Below are positions 7,270 through 16,294 of a stretch of 64,000 nt of DNA, one piece after another. The stretch is from an uncultured Vampirovibrio sp. (GTDB taxonomy: Bacteria; Cyanobacteriota; Vampirovibrionia; Gastranaerophilales; Gastranaerophilaceae): assembly GCA_910584405.1 (NCBI GenBank), contig CAJUAL010000004.1, positions 117,810-181,809 of the forward strand, read 5' to 3'. Within the stretch, counting starts at the first letter, position 1, and each line of letters starts with the position of its first letter. Position numbers and translations under genes: made by a program. A model generated the notes under the pieces. It saw nothing but the letters and a program-made list of their open reading frames with translations, had not been told where the DNA came from and made no database searches.

Positions 7270-7707
7270 CTATTTGCCGGTTGAGCCGAATCCGCCTGCT
7301 CCGCGTACGGTTTCTGTTAATTCTGTTACCACTTCAATTTTTGCTTGTTCTACTCTTGCGATAACCATTTGGGCAATTCTTTCCTGTGGTTGAATTGTAT
7401 AAGCTTCATTTGAGATATTTACTACAGGAACACAAACTTCTCCGCGGTAGTCTTCGTCAATTGTTCCAACACAGTTAATTAATGTGATACCGTGTTTGAT
7501 TGACATTCCTGAACGCGGACGGATTTGTGCTTCGTAACCGTGTTCAAGTTCAATTTTTAGACCTGTAGGAATTAGAGTTCTTTCTAATGGTTTTAATTCA
7601 ATAGGTTCTTCTATTGCTGCGCATAAATCCATTCCTGCGGCACCTTCTGTTTTGTATTCAGGTAATACCTTATTATGCTCTAACTTTTCGATTTTTAAAA
7701 CTGTCAT
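7270..7707 (-). CDS. dut: dUTP pyrophosphatase
   Basis: 145 aa, the normal length of the trimeric family. It cleaves dUTP to dUMP and PPi, keeping uracil out of DNA. All five motifs are present: AGMDL, RPRSGMS, GTIDEDYRGE, ERIAQMV and the C-terminal P-loop-like RGAGGFGSTG. It is the last gene of alaS / 84-aa protein / dut, read leftward with short gaps. Confidence 0.96.
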   Translation of the reverse strand: MTVLKIEKLEHNKVLPEYKTEGAAGMDLCAAIEEPIELKPLERTLIPTGLKIELEHGYEAQIRPRSGMSIKHGITLINCVGTIDEDYRGEVCVPVVNISNEAYTIQPQERIAQMVIARVEQAKIEVVTELTETVRGAGGFGSTGK

Positions 7708-7725
7708 ACTTACTCCTTTTCTATC

Positions 7726-7980
7726 TTAAAAAAACATTGAAAATATACTATCTTCAGGCAATGGTGCTGGTTTTGGCGCAGCAGAACTTTTTACTGTTGA
7801 TTTTTGATGAGCTATGGCAGTAGCTTTTTTTATTTGTTCAAGTAAATATTTGTTAAAGTCATCTGCACTATCAAATTCCAATTTTGACGGTTTGAAATTT
7901 TTTGGAAGCGGTCTTTTTGCTCCTATAAGGGTTGAACCGAAAAATCCCTTATCAAATGGGTTTAAAGATTTTATAGTCAT
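7726..7980 (-). CDS. Hypothetical 84-aa protein between alaS and dut
   Basis: Not recognised. A basic N-terminal half (NPFDKGFFGSTLIGAKRPLPKNF), a short helical segment, and a Pro/Ala-rich tail ending EDSIFSMFF. No signal peptide. It begins 11 nt after alaS with a GGAG site and ends 18 nt before dut, so it is co-transcribed with them. Confidence 0.6.
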   Translation of the reverse strand: MTIKSLNPFDKGFFGSTLIGAKRPLPKNFKPSKLEFDSADDFNKYLLEQIKKATAIAHQKSTVKSSAAPKPAPLPEDSIFSMFF

Positions 7981-7991
7981 AATGTCTCCTT

Positions 7992-10592
7992 TTATGCTTT
8001 TAATTCTTGTTCTACTTTTGCTAAGATTTCATCGAGTTTTGATGGGTCTTTTACTCCGCCTTGGGCAAAGTTTGGACGACCTCCGCCGTTAGCTCCTGTT
8101 GCTTTTGCGATTTCTCCGACAATTTTACCTGCGTTTACTCCGCGTTTTACAAAATTGTCTGAAACTTTTACGGCAACTGAAGTTTCTCCTGCAAGAACGA
8201 TAATACTGTCGCCTAATTTTTGAGATAAAAATTCCAATCCGATTTTAATACCGACAGGTTTTACTGAAACTTTCGAAATGAATAATTTACCGCCGTCAAT
8301 ATCTTGTGCCCTGTCAACGAATGAAGCAAATTTACCTCTGGCATTTTCTTCTTCAAGTTTTTCTATTTGTTTTTGGTATTCTTTGTTTTCGTCTTGTATT
8401 TTTTCTACACGTTCAACAACTTCATCATAATGAGCTTTGAATTTAGCAGATAATTTATCTAATTCTGAAGATTTTGCGTTAAGGTAGTCAATTGCGGCAT
8501 CAGCTACAACAGCTTCAATACGTCTTGTTCCTGCTGCGATTGCACTTTCTGACAGGATTTTAACAAGTCTTAAGTCTTTTAATTCTCGAGCATGAGTACC
8601 TGCACAAAATTCTTTAGAAATACATTGTCCGTCTTGTTCTATTGATACAACGCGAACTTCATCTCCGTATTTTTCCCCGAATAATGCTGTAGCGCCTGTT
8701 AATTCTGCTTCTTTTATTCCCATAACTTTTGTATTAACTCTGTATTCGGAGCCAATCCAGTTGTTCATTATGTTTTCGGTCTTTTTAATTTCATCAGGAG
8801 TCATCGCTCTTGAGAATGTAAAGTCAAATCTCATACGATTTTCTTCAACTTGAGAACCGGCTTGTTTTACTTCGTTGCCAAGAACTTTTATAAGTGCAGC
8901 TTGAAGTAAGTGAGCTGAAGTGTGGTGAACTCTGATTTTTTCACGTCTTGCTACGTCAATACAAGCTTTTACGCTATCACCGATAATAACTTCACCGTTA
9001 AGAATTTCACATCTGTGAACGTATAGTTCGTTAACTTTGAATGTTGTAAGAACTTCGGCTTTTAAGTTTTCGCTTTCAATAATACCGCTGTCGCCGACTT
9101 GTCCGCCGCATTCAGCGTAGAACGGAGTTTTATCAAGTACGATATCAACGAATCCTTCACCTTCGATTTGAGCTAAGATTTTAGCGTCTGCGCATTCGTT
9201 TTCGCTGTAGCCGATGAAGTTTGTAGAACCTACTTCTTTTTCGATTTTCGCGTACTTAATATCACCTGTAACACTGATTTTTGCAGTTGCTGCTTTTGCT
9301 CGTTCTTTTTGTTCAAGCATTGCGGCTTTGAAACCTTCTTCATCAATTTTTAAGCCGTTTTCTTCAGCGATTTCTCTTGTAAGTTCAAACGGGAAGCCGA
9401 AAGTATCGTAAAGTTTGAATGCACTTTCTCCGTCGATATCTTTTTTGTTGTCGATAAATTCGTCAAGCATTTTGTATCCGCGGTCAAGTGTTTTGGCAAA
9501 TCTTTCTTCTTCTTTTTTAATTGTATCAATAACTTTTTGTTTGTTTTTTACAAGTTCAGGATAAGCTTCTCCGTAGTATTTTACGATTACGTCAACCAAT
9601 TTATACAAGAACGGTAACTCCATTCCTAAGATTTTTCCGTGGCGCAGTGCTCGGCGAAGAATCATTCTTAAAACGTAGCTTCTTCCTTCATTCCCCGGGA
9701 TTACACCGTCAGAAATCAAGAAAGATACACATCTTGCGTGGTCTGTGATAATTCTTAGCGAAATATCTGTTTTTTCTGATTGTTTATAAGATACTCCGCT
9801 CATTTTACAAACTTCATCCATAATAGGTTTTAGTAAGTCTGTTTCAAAAGTTGAAGCTACACCTTGGCAAACCATTGTAATACGTTCCAAACCCATACCT
9901 GTATCAACGTTTTTCTTACCCAAAGGCGATTGGTTGCCTTCTTCATCTTGGTATAATTCAGTAAATACAAGGTTCCAGATTTCAACCCATCTGTCGCATT
10001 CGCAAGTGTCGATTCCGCAATTCGGGTGGTCGCATTTATATTGTTCGCCTAAATCATAGTGAATTTCAGAACAAGGTCCGCAAGAACCTGAAGCCCCCGG
10101 AGGACCCCAGAAGTTATCTTTTTTACCTTTACGTCTGATTCTTTCAGGTGAAACACCGACGCTTTTCCAGATTTCAAAAGCTTCGTCATCTGTTTCAAAA
10201 ATTGTTATCCAAAGTCTGTCTTTATCAAGTTTTAAAACTTCTGTAACAAATTCCCAAGCCCAAGGAATAATTTCTTTTTTGTAGTAATCTCCGAAAGAGA
10301 AGTTTCCTAACATTTCAAAGAAAGTATGGTGGCGAGGGGTTCTGCCTACATTTTCGATATCAGAATCTTTTCCGCCCGCTCTGGCACATTTTTGGCAGGA
10401 AGTTGCTCTTGCTGGTTCATACGGACATTCTTGAATATCCAAAAATATTGGTAAAAATTGAAGCATACCCGCAGTTGTTAGTAATACTGTAGGGTTATCG
10501 GGTACTAAGCTTGAACTTTCTACCACTGTGTGCTGACGTTTATTTTTAAAGTAATCTAAATATAATTTTCTGATTTCGTTTCCGGTTAGCAT
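7992..10592 (-). CDS. alaS: Alanyl-tRNA synthetase
   Basis: 866 aa, full length. It charges tRNA-Ala and clears mischarged Ser or Gly. Class II catalytic core at the N-terminus with HHTFFEMLGNFSFGDYYK and GMGLERI, an editing domain with HTSAHLLQAAL and the zinc-site Cys/His FCAGTHA, and a C-terminal DHHA1-like oligomerisation domain ending GGGRPNFAQGGV. A TATAAT-type box (10633-10638) lies just upstream. First gene of a three-gene leftward operon with dut. Confidence 0.97.
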   Translation of the reverse strand: MLTGNEIRKLYLDYFKNKRQHTVVESSSLVPDNPTVLLTTAGMLQFLPIFLDIQECPYEPARATSCQKCARAGGKDSDIENVGRTPRHHTFFEMLGNFSFGDYYKKEIIPWAWEFVTEVLKLDKDRLWITIFETDDEAFEIWKSVGVSPERIRRKGKKDNFWGPPGASGSCGPCSEIHYDLGEQYKCDHPNCGIDTCECDRWVEIWNLVFTELYQDEEGNQSPLGKKNVDTGMGLERITMVCQGVASTFETDLLKPIMDEVCKMSGVSYKQSEKTDISLRIITDHARCVSFLISDGVIPGNEGRSYVLRMILRRALRHGKILGMELPFLYKLVDVIVKYYGEAYPELVKNKQKVIDTIKKEEERFAKTLDRGYKMLDEFIDNKKDIDGESAFKLYDTFGFPFELTREIAEENGLKIDEEGFKAAMLEQKERAKAATAKISVTGDIKYAKIEKEVGSTNFIGYSENECADAKILAQIEGEGFVDIVLDKTPFYAECGGQVGDSGIIESENLKAEVLTTFKVNELYVHRCEILNGEVIIGDSVKACIDVARREKIRVHHTSAHLLQAALIKVLGNEVKQAGSQVEENRMRFDFTFSRAMTPDEIKKTENIMNNWIGSEYRVNTKVMGIKEAELTGATALFGEKYGDEVRVVSIEQDGQCISKEFCAGTHARELKDLRLVKILSESAIAAGTRRIEAVVADAAIDYLNAKSSELDKLSAKFKAHYDEVVERVEKIQDENKEYQKQIEKLEEENARGKFASFVDRAQDIDGGKLFISKVSVKPVGIKIGLEFLSQKLGDSIIVLAGETSVAVKVSDNFVKRGVNAGKIVGEIAKATGANGGGRPNFAQGGVKDPSKLDEILAKVEQELKA

Positions 10593-10642
10593 AATCTTTA
10601 TTTCCTCTAATCTTATATACTTCTATGAGTAAATTATACAAT

Positions 10643-10672
10643 AAAAAAACTACAGCTTACATATTGCTGTAG
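10643..10672 (-). terminator. Terminator of the 10695-11862 pair
   Basis: Stem CTACAGC / GCTGTAG followed, on the minus strand, by seven T. It separates the orphan pair from alaS. Confidence 0.8.
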
Positions 10673-10694
10673 CTTTTATTAAGTTTGTTATAAA

Positions 10695-11336
10695 TTAGTC
10701 GTCATCTTTGTCTTTTACTTTTTTATCGTCATCGTCGTCTTCGTCATCATTTTTAACGTCATGTTTTTCTTGAATATTTTGTTTTGGCTCATCTTTAACA
10801 AGTCCTACAGCTTTTAATATCGGATGAATAGCTTTAGTTGCCGTCAGCGGAGCAACAACTGCCAAACCTAAAATTGTACCTATAAGTGAGCTTGTTTCGA
10901 TAACTCCGTTTGCAAGGTGTTCGCCTTCTTCTGTGATGTTGGTACGGTTGAAGGTGTCGCCTGTTGCTTTGCTTATTTCTTTTAATTTTGCAAGTTTTTC
11001 TTGTTCTGTACCGAGTTTGTAGAATTTTTTAAACTCATCAGGTTTTGGGAACGCTTTAAATACTGCTTCGTCTTTAAATAATTTATTTTTAGCTAAAGCG
11101 TAAGCTCCGTGTTTAAATATCGGAATAATTATTCCCAAGTACATTCCTAAACTTATTGCTTGATATAAAAATTCTTTTGATGCTGAGAATTTTTTTGTAT
11201 GCGGGTCAATATTTTTGTCCAGTAATATTGCTCCCGGGCGTGCTGCTGCATTTAAGCTTGTTTTTATTGTCATTTGAGCAACAGTACCTTGGGTTGCATT
11301 ATAAAATGTTGGATTTGAAATTATATTTTGTATCAT
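10695..11336 (-). CDS. Orphan membrane-associated protein with Asp/Lys tail, 213 aa
   Basis: Not recognised. The sequence has a hydrophobic segment (YQAISLGMYLGIIIPIFKHGAYAL, about 57-80), a second (about 150-170, SLIGTILGLAVVAPLTA), and a very acidic tail of Asp and Lys residues. The block AARPGAILLDKNIDPHTKKFSASKEFLYQ reads like a domain I have seen repeated among Melainabacteria orphans. It starts 1 nt after the stop of the gene at 11338, so the two are translated together. Confidence 0.6.
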   Translation of the reverse strand: MIQNIISNPTFYNATQGTVAQMTIKTSLNAAARPGAILLDKNIDPHTKKFSASKEFLYQAISLGMYLGIIIPIFKHGAYALAKNKLFKDEAVFKAFPKPDEFKKFYKLGTEQEKLAKLKEISKATGDTFNRTNITEEGEHLANGVIETSSLIGTILGLAVVAPLTATKAIHPILKAVGLVKDEPKQNIQEKHDVKNDDEDDDDDKKVKDKDDD

Positions 11337-11337
11337 A

Positions 11338-11862
11338 TTAACCTCCCACCTTCAATCCGTGGTTTTGGAAAGCTGAAAGGCTTACTCTATGCGGATATAT
11401 TGTGTTACCTGTTTGTGTAACCTGAGATGGAATTTTTATATCTTCGGTTTTAGAGGTTACGTCAAGTTTTGCAGGTTCATTTTTTTGTTTTTTGCTGTAA
11501 ATTTTTTCCATAAAAGGTTTTACAATTGCTGAACAAAGTCCCGGTATTACAAATAATGCAGCTGTCCAGGTTCCTACTGTTTGAAGATTGTGTTTTGCCA
11601 TTTTTGCAGCTTTTGCGTCTTTAATTTTTAATAAATCGCTTCCCTTTGCTGCAAGTATAGGCAACGCTAAATATGTAGGTGCTGCAATAAGTTCTGTTAC
11701 TCCTTCTCTTAATGCTGTGTATTTTTTTGTTTCTTCAGGACTTTTCTTGTCCATCATGGTAAATAACGGTCTGAACACAAGTTCTGCTGATGCTACAGCT
11801 ACTGTCGGCCAGTATGGTTTTACGTTTTTACCGATATATGTTAAAGTGCTTTTTAACGACAT
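11338..11862 (-). CDS. Orphan membrane protein, 174 aa
   Basis: Not recognised. Two or three hydrophobic stretches (TVAVASAELVFRP, ELIAAPTYLALPILAA, TWTAALFVIPGLCSAIV) precede a hydrophilic, Lys-rich C-terminal region ending FQNHGLKVGG. No signal peptidase site. It shares the pattern DKKSPEETKKYTALREG with its downstream neighbour's DKNIDPHTKKFSASKEF, so the two proteins are probably diverged relatives. Transcribed from a shared-type promoter at 11918-11946. Confidence 0.6.
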   Translation of the reverse strand: MSLKSTLTYIGKNVKPYWPTVAVASAELVFRPLFTMMDKKSPEETKKYTALREGVTELIAAPTYLALPILAAKGSDLLKIKDAKAAKMAKHNLQTVGTWTAALFVIPGLCSAIVKPFMEKIYSKKQKNEPAKLDVTSKTEDIKIPSQVTQTGNTIYPHRVSLSAFQNHGLKVGG

Positions 11863-11917
11863 GTGTTAATTTCCCTGCTTCATCTTAAGTCTGGATTAGA
11901 ATAAATTTCCATTGTCT

Positions 11918-11946
11918 ATTCTAAATCAAAAGAAAAAATTTTTTGC
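11918..11946 (-). promoter_or_regulatory. Shared-type promoter GCAAAA-N17-TAGAAT
   Basis: GCAAAA (11946-11941, preceded by CTA), 17 nt, TAGAAT (11923-11918). It drives the two orphan membrane genes. Confidence 0.5.
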
Positions 11947-11972
11947 TAGTAAGTTTGCTAAAATTTACATTA

Positions 11973-12515
11973 TTAATATTTGAAGCAGTCTTTATCGTGG
12001 TCGTCGACTATTCCTATTGCTTGAAGGTAGGAGTATATTATTATTGTTCCGACGTATTTCATTCCGCGTTTTTTCAGGTCTTTTGATATTTTATCTGATA
12101 GCGGGGAACTTACAATAAGTTCTCCTTTTGTGTTTTTTATCACCTTATTGTCGGTAAATCCCCATATATAATTTGAAAAACTTCCGTATTCTTCTTGGAT
12201 TTGTGTAAATATTTTGGCATTATTTATTGATGAAATTATTTTGTTTTTACTTCTTATAATGTCTTTGTTGTTTAGAAGTTCTTCAATTTTTTTCTCGTCA
12301 TATTTTATAACTTTTTTGATATCAAAGTTATCGTAAGCTTTTCTAAAGGCTTCACGTTTTTTTAGAACTGTTATCCACGATAAGCCGGCTTGAAATGATT
12401 CCAGTATTAATAATTCAAAAAGCTCTTTATCATCATACTTTGGGACACCCCATTCTTCATCGTGATATTTAATATAAAGTTCAGATTTTTCATCTACCCA
12501 AAAACATCTTTTCAT
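11973..12515 (-). CDS. tag: DNA-3-methyladenine glycosylase I
   Basis: 180 aa. It removes 3-methyladenine from alkylated DNA to start base excision repair. Family features: N-terminal RCFW with Cys4, YHDEEWGVP, the FQAGLSWITVL helix, and the C-terminal HDKDCF pair. Cys4, His18 and the C-terminal His and Cys would form the zinc site of the family. A single gene with its own upstream AT-rich region; it ends close to the promoter of the leftward orphan pair. Confidence 0.93.
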   Translation of the reverse strand: MKRCFWVDEKSELYIKYHDEEWGVPKYDDKELFELLILESFQAGLSWITVLKKREAFRKAYDNFDIKKVIKYDEKKIEELLNNKDIIRSKNKIISSINNAKIFTQIQEEYGSFSNYIWGFTDNKVIKNTKGELIVSSPLSDKISKDLKKRGMKYVGTIIIYSYLQAIGIVDDHDKDCFKY

Positions 12516-12603
12516 ATTTGAATTATATTATGGACAAAGATTTTTGTAAATTTCGGGTTTCTATTGTATAATTTTTTTATAAATCAGTTTATACGGGGTG
12601 AAT

Positions 12604-15600
12604 ATGAGAAATAAGAAGAAGTTATGTTTGTTATTGACGGTTATGCTGCTTGGTTTGTCTGCTGTGGCTGAAGACGCTGTGACACCTGTTGACGAATCAG
12701 CGCAGGCTCAGGTTGAAGATAAAGAAATTAAGGCTAATAAAGAAACTTTTGAAAAAGCTCAGGAAGCTATGGCAAATAAGGATTATCAATCTGCGATTGT
12801 TTATTTGTCTGTTTATATCGCTTCAAAACCTAAAAAATATGAAGCATACAAGCTTCGCGGAGAATGTTTTTATGAATTGCGCCAGTATAGTTTAGCTCAA
12901 AAAGATTTTGAAACTGCGGTAAAATTAAAAACAGATGATGATAAATTTGTCACGGGAGCTAAAGTTTTAAGTGCAGTAGTGTTAGGTGCAGATAAACAGG
13001 AACAGTATCAAAATCCTGAACTTGGCAACCTTTATGCAAGCTTAATGTATGCCCAAAAAGCTCAAAATAATCCTGCTTATGAAGTATCGTATGAAAACGC
13101 AGGAAAGTATAATTCTCATATTTATTTACCAAAACCCGAGAAAAATGATATTGCAAAGATTAATTGTCCTCAAAAATACGGGAAAAAGATTAATCAAACA
13201 GGTGTAAATAAATATATTTATGACGCGATTGATGATATTGCAAAACAAGATTATAACGAAGCAATTTATAAAACACAGTATATAACTTCAAATTATCCTA
13301 AATACTTTTTGGGACATTATCTTTCAGGTGTAGCTTTAGTTGGTTTGGAACAGGAGAAAGAAGCAATTTCTGCTTTCGAAACTTCAATTAAACTTAACCC
13401 GTATGACTTTGAATCTTATGCAAGTTTGGGTCAGATTTATTACGTGGATGCAGAGAAAAGTTTTTCTCAAGATGCTGTAAATAAATCTGTAGATTATTTT
13501 AAAAAAGCTTTGATTTATAACCCTGACTGCTACCTTTATCATTACTATATCGGTTTAAATTATTTGAGTTTAAACGATTATGATAATGCGGTAAAAAGTT
13601 TTAATTCCGCAATAAAAAATAAACAAAATGATTACAACAGCCGTTACTACAAATCAATTGCACAATTTATGTCAGGTGATTACCAAGCTGTAGTGGAAGA
13701 AACCTCTAAACTTTTATACAGGCATGTTTCTAATTATAATTCGGTATTGTATTTAAGAGCTTTGGCAAATTACAAACTCGGGTTAACAAATGCGGCTGTA
13801 GCTGATATTGAAAAAATTCAAAATAATATGAATGATATTTATAACGATGATGTAAAAGTAGTTTCAGAAAAAGAAAAAACTTTACCTGAATATTTGTATT
13901 ATTTGAAAGCAAAAATCTCTAAAGATGGCGGCTTTGGCGCTATCGCAGATTTTAATAACGCGTTTAAAAATCCGCTTATTAAAGCTTTGAATGAAAATTC
14001 TCAATCAATAACTCTTTCTCAAGATGAAATTGAGCATCAGTTTGATTATATAAGAACGACTTTTGATAATTTGGATTTAAATATCTCATATTCAGATGAA
14101 AAATATAATTTGTCTGTTAAAAAATCCCAAGACAGGGTTGTGAAAACTGTCGAACCGTCAAAAGAAGAACTTTTACTTGATGAGAATCAAACATCTATTG
14201 CCAAGATGCTTGCTTCAAATGAGTTTGCTTCAATGAAAGCAAAGAATGAAGAATCTGAGGTTCCGGTAGTTGTAGAAGATAAAGAAACTGTTTCTGCTGT
14301 TGTAAACACAGAGGACGAAAAACCTGTTGAAAATTTTAAAATTTCTTATGAAAAAGAAGAAGAACCAATTAGTACACTGAAAGATGAAGATAAGGCGGCA
14401 GAAGATTTTACGATTTCTTATCCAAAAGAGCCTGAGCCGGTTCAAACTGTTGTAGAAAACAATATAGTAAACCAAAATGAACAACCGACTGCCGAACCGA
14501 TTTCACAGGTTACGGAAAAGCATGCGGATGTTGATTTGAGTAAATTTAATATTGTAAAAAACGAGCCTGAAATTAATCCGACAGATGAAGTTATCGAGTT
14601 TACTCCTGAAGAAAGTTTTATTTTTAAAGCTGACAAAGTTGTAGAGCAAGCTCCGTTTAACATAACAATTCCAGAAGAACCACAAAGTATTGCCGAGTCT
14701 GAAAATAACGAGTCAGTAGTTGAAGATAACAAAATAGAAGAGCTTGTTGCTCAGGTTCAAGAATCTGTTGAAGAACCAGCCCTTGAAGTTCAAAATGTTG
14801 AAATCAGAACGGTTGAAGAAGGTTCAACACCTGATGAGGATGTGCTTTCTGCGCAAAATAGAGGAGAAGTCGAAACAACAGCTTCAAATCCAATGCTTCA
14901 AAGGATAATGATACCTACAATGCTTGTTTCGGATACTTTGAAAAAAGAAACAGAAAACGTAACAGCCGTAAAAACTTCTGATTGGGTTGATGAAGATAAA
15001 GCGATTAAATCAGTTGTTCAAATTGAAGAAAAAGTTGACGAAGTTGAACAAGTAACAGAATCTCAATTGGATGAAGTGAAAGCTGTTATTGAAGATGCGC
15101 TTGATTCTGCTCAGGAAACTATTGAAGTTCCTCAAGAAACAAAGGTAAAAGTTAAAAAATCTAAAAAGAAAAAAGTTAAAATAAAAAAAGAAGAAGAACC
15201 AAAAGAAAAAACAGAAGCTGAAGTTGCGGTAGAAGCAATCGTTCAGTCCGTATTTACAGGGGAAACCGAAGATGTGGTTAACCTTCCTGAGCAAAAGGAA
15301 GAAAAACCTGTTAAAGTTAAAAAACAAAGAGTAAAAAAAGAAAAAGTCAGAAAAGTAAAAGCCATTGAAGAAAATACTTCTCCTGTGGCTTCAGAAGTAG
15401 AGCAAACAGTTGATTTGACTACTCCTGCGGTTACTATTATTAATCCTGAAAGAAAACCTAAAGAACATAAAATAAGAAAGTTTTTTCAACGAGCAAAGAA
15501 AGAAAAAACGGAATCTGCGGAAGTTGAGGTTAATACAGTTAAGGCTAAACCTAAATTCAGCTTGAAAAATCTGTTTAAAAGAAAAACAAAAACTCCTGTT

Positions 15601-15651
15601 GATATTCCTGACCGACACGAGAAGAAAGTAATAAAAGAAATTGCTAAATAA
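12604..15651 (+). CDS. Exported TPR protein with long acidic and Lys-rich C-terminal region
   Basis: I choose the ATG at 12604 (GGGGTG 6 nt upstream) over the GTG at 12598, giving 1015 aa. Residues 1-21 are a signal peptide ending AVA. Residues about 35-430 hold tetratricopeptide-type pairs (ALVGLEQEKEAISAFETSIKLNPYD, AVKSFNSAIKNK), usual protein-docking modules. The rest is low-complexity, Glu/Val/Pro rich, ending in Lys-rich blocks (KVKKSKKKKVKIKKEEE) with no fold that I can name. It may be a periplasmic scaffold with a disordered tail. TTGTAA-N17-TATAAT lies upstream. Monocistronic. Confidence 0.8.
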   Translation: MRNKKKLCLLLTVMLLGLSAVAEDAVTPVDESAQAQVEDKEIKANKETFEKAQEAMANKDYQSAIVYLSVYIASKPKKYEAYKLRGECFYELRQYSLAQKDFETAVKLKTDDDKFVTGAKVLSAVVLGADKQEQYQNPELGNLYASLMYAQKAQNNPAYEVSYENAGKYNSHIYLPKPEKNDIAKINCPQKYGKKINQTGVNKYIYDAIDDIAKQDYNEAIYKTQYITSNYPKYFLGHYLSGVALVGLEQEKEAISAFETSIKLNPYDFESYASLGQIYYVDAEKSFSQDAVNKSVDYFKKALIYNPDCYLYHYYIGLNYLSLNDYDNAVKSFNSAIKNKQNDYNSRYYKSIAQFMSGDYQAVVEETSKLLYRHVSNYNSVLYLRALANYKLGLTNAAVADIEKIQNNMNDIYNDDVKVVSEKEKTLPEYLYYLKAKISKDGGFGAIADFNNAFKNPLIKALNENSQSITLSQDEIEHQFDYIRTTFDNLDLNISYSDEKYNLSVKKSQDRVVKTVEPSKEELLLDENQTSIAKMLASNEFASMKAKNEESEVPVVVEDKETVSAVVNTEDEKPVENFKISYEKEEEPISTLKDEDKAAEDFTISYPKEPEPVQTVVENNIVNQNEQPTAEPISQVTEKHADVDLSKFNIVKNEPEINPTDEVIEFTPEESFIFKADKVVEQAPFNITIPEEPQSIAESENNESVVEDNKIEELVAQVQESVEEPALEVQNVEIRTVEEGSTPDEDVLSAQNRGEVETTASNPMLQRIMIPTMLVSDTLKKETENVTAVKTSDWVDEDKAIKSVVQIEEKVDEVEQVTESQLDEVKAVIEDALDSAQETIEVPQETKVKVKKSKKKKVKIKKEEEPKEKTEAEVAVEAIVQSVFTGETEDVVNLPEQKEEKPVKVKKQRVKKEKVRKVKAIEENTSPVASEVEQTVDLTTPAVTIINPERKPKEHKIRKFFQRAKKEKTESAEVEVNTVKAKPKFSLKNLFKRKTKTPVDIPDRHEKKVIKEIAK

Positions 15652-15652
15652 T

Positions 15653-15684
15653 AAAAAAGCCTTCATTTAAGAAGGCTTTTTTTA
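15653..15684. terminator. Bidirectional terminator
   Basis: GCCTTC, loop ATTTAA, GAAGGC, flanked by A6 and T7. It serves the TPR gene and the convergent marR gene. Confidence 0.85.
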
Positions 15685-16158
15685 TTTGAGTTTTACATCA
15701 ACTAAAGAATTAAGAACTTTTTGATATCGTTTTAGGTAAGATATAAAAGTGTCAATGTCTTTTTGTGTAAATTCTTTTTCCATTTGTTCACGAATTTTTA
15801 AACTTTCATTATAACCCTTTTCTAAAAATTCTTTTCCTTTTGGTGTTATTTCGTTTCTTTTTATAATAATATTGTCTTTCGTATCTGCAATTCTTTTGAT
15901 AAGTCCGCGAGTTTCCATATCGTTAAGTATTTTCCCGACATGCGCTTTACCTTTAAATAAAAATTTTGCCATTTCTGACTGTGAAATTTTGGGATTAAAA
16001 TAAATACAGTAGAAAATTGCCATTTCGTCTGCTGTAATTTCGGTACTTACATATTTAGCTTGAAATTCTCTTCTGAAAGATTTATTAAAGTTTGCTGTGT
16101 AATCAATTTGATATGGCAAATATTCATCAAGCGGTATTATTTTGTCTGTTTCAATCAT
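15682..16158 (-). CDS. MarR-family transcriptional regulator
   Basis: 158 aa, typical length. A winged helix-turn-helix (about 50-115): SQSEMAKFLFKGKAHVGKILNDMETRGLIKR is the recognition region and NEITPKGKEFLEKG the end of the wing. These dimers usually repress an adjacent pump until a ligand is bound. It is divergent from an RND operon and a 22-bp palindrome covers the pump start site, so it is very likely the pump's local repressor. Ligand unknown. Confidence 0.88.
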   Translation of the reverse strand: MIETDKIIPLDEYLPYQIDYTANFNKSFRREFQAKYVSTEITADEMAIFYCIYFNPKISQSEMAKFLFKGKAHVGKILNDMETRGLIKRIADTKDNIIIKRNEITPKGKEFLEKGYNESLKIREQMEKEFTQKDIDTFISYLKRYQKVLNSLVDVKLK

Positions 16159-16188
16159 ACCTGTTTCCTTTTCTACCTGTACGATTTG

Positions 16189-16217
16189 ATTGTACTATTT
16201 TTGGAGTATTATTGCAA
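16189..16217 (-). promoter_or_regulatory. marR promoter
   Basis: TTGCAA (16217-16212), 17 nt, TACAAT (16194-16189). Confidence 0.6.
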
Positions 16218-16224
16218 GTATTTG

Positions 16225-16253
16225 TTGACAGGAGTAAACGATTTAGCTATTAT
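16225..16253 (+). promoter_or_regulatory. RND operon promoter, sigma-70 consensus
   Basis: Perfect TTGACA (16225-16230), 17 nt, TATTAT (16248-16253). The start site at about 16260 falls inside the palindrome at 16254. Confidence 0.75.
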
Positions 16254-16275
16254 TAGGGTAGAAAATTCTACCCTA
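16254..16275. promoter_or_regulatory. Probable MarR operator palindrome
   Basis: Ten-bp perfect arms TAGGGTAGAA / TTCTACCCTA around AA. It begins right after the -10 box, the right place for a repressor to block initiation. Binding by the adjacent MarR protein is inferred. Confidence 0.65.
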
Positions 16276-16294
16276 GGATATTATGGAGAAATGT

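Noticed and set aside
7614..8092. Plus-strand ORFs over dut and alaS
   Set aside because: Antisense shadows of clear housekeeping genes.
14230..15666. Several minus-strand ORFs opposite the TPR protein tail
   Set aside because: Phe/Leu/Asn-rich antisense of Lys/Glu-rich low-complexity coding; no start signals.
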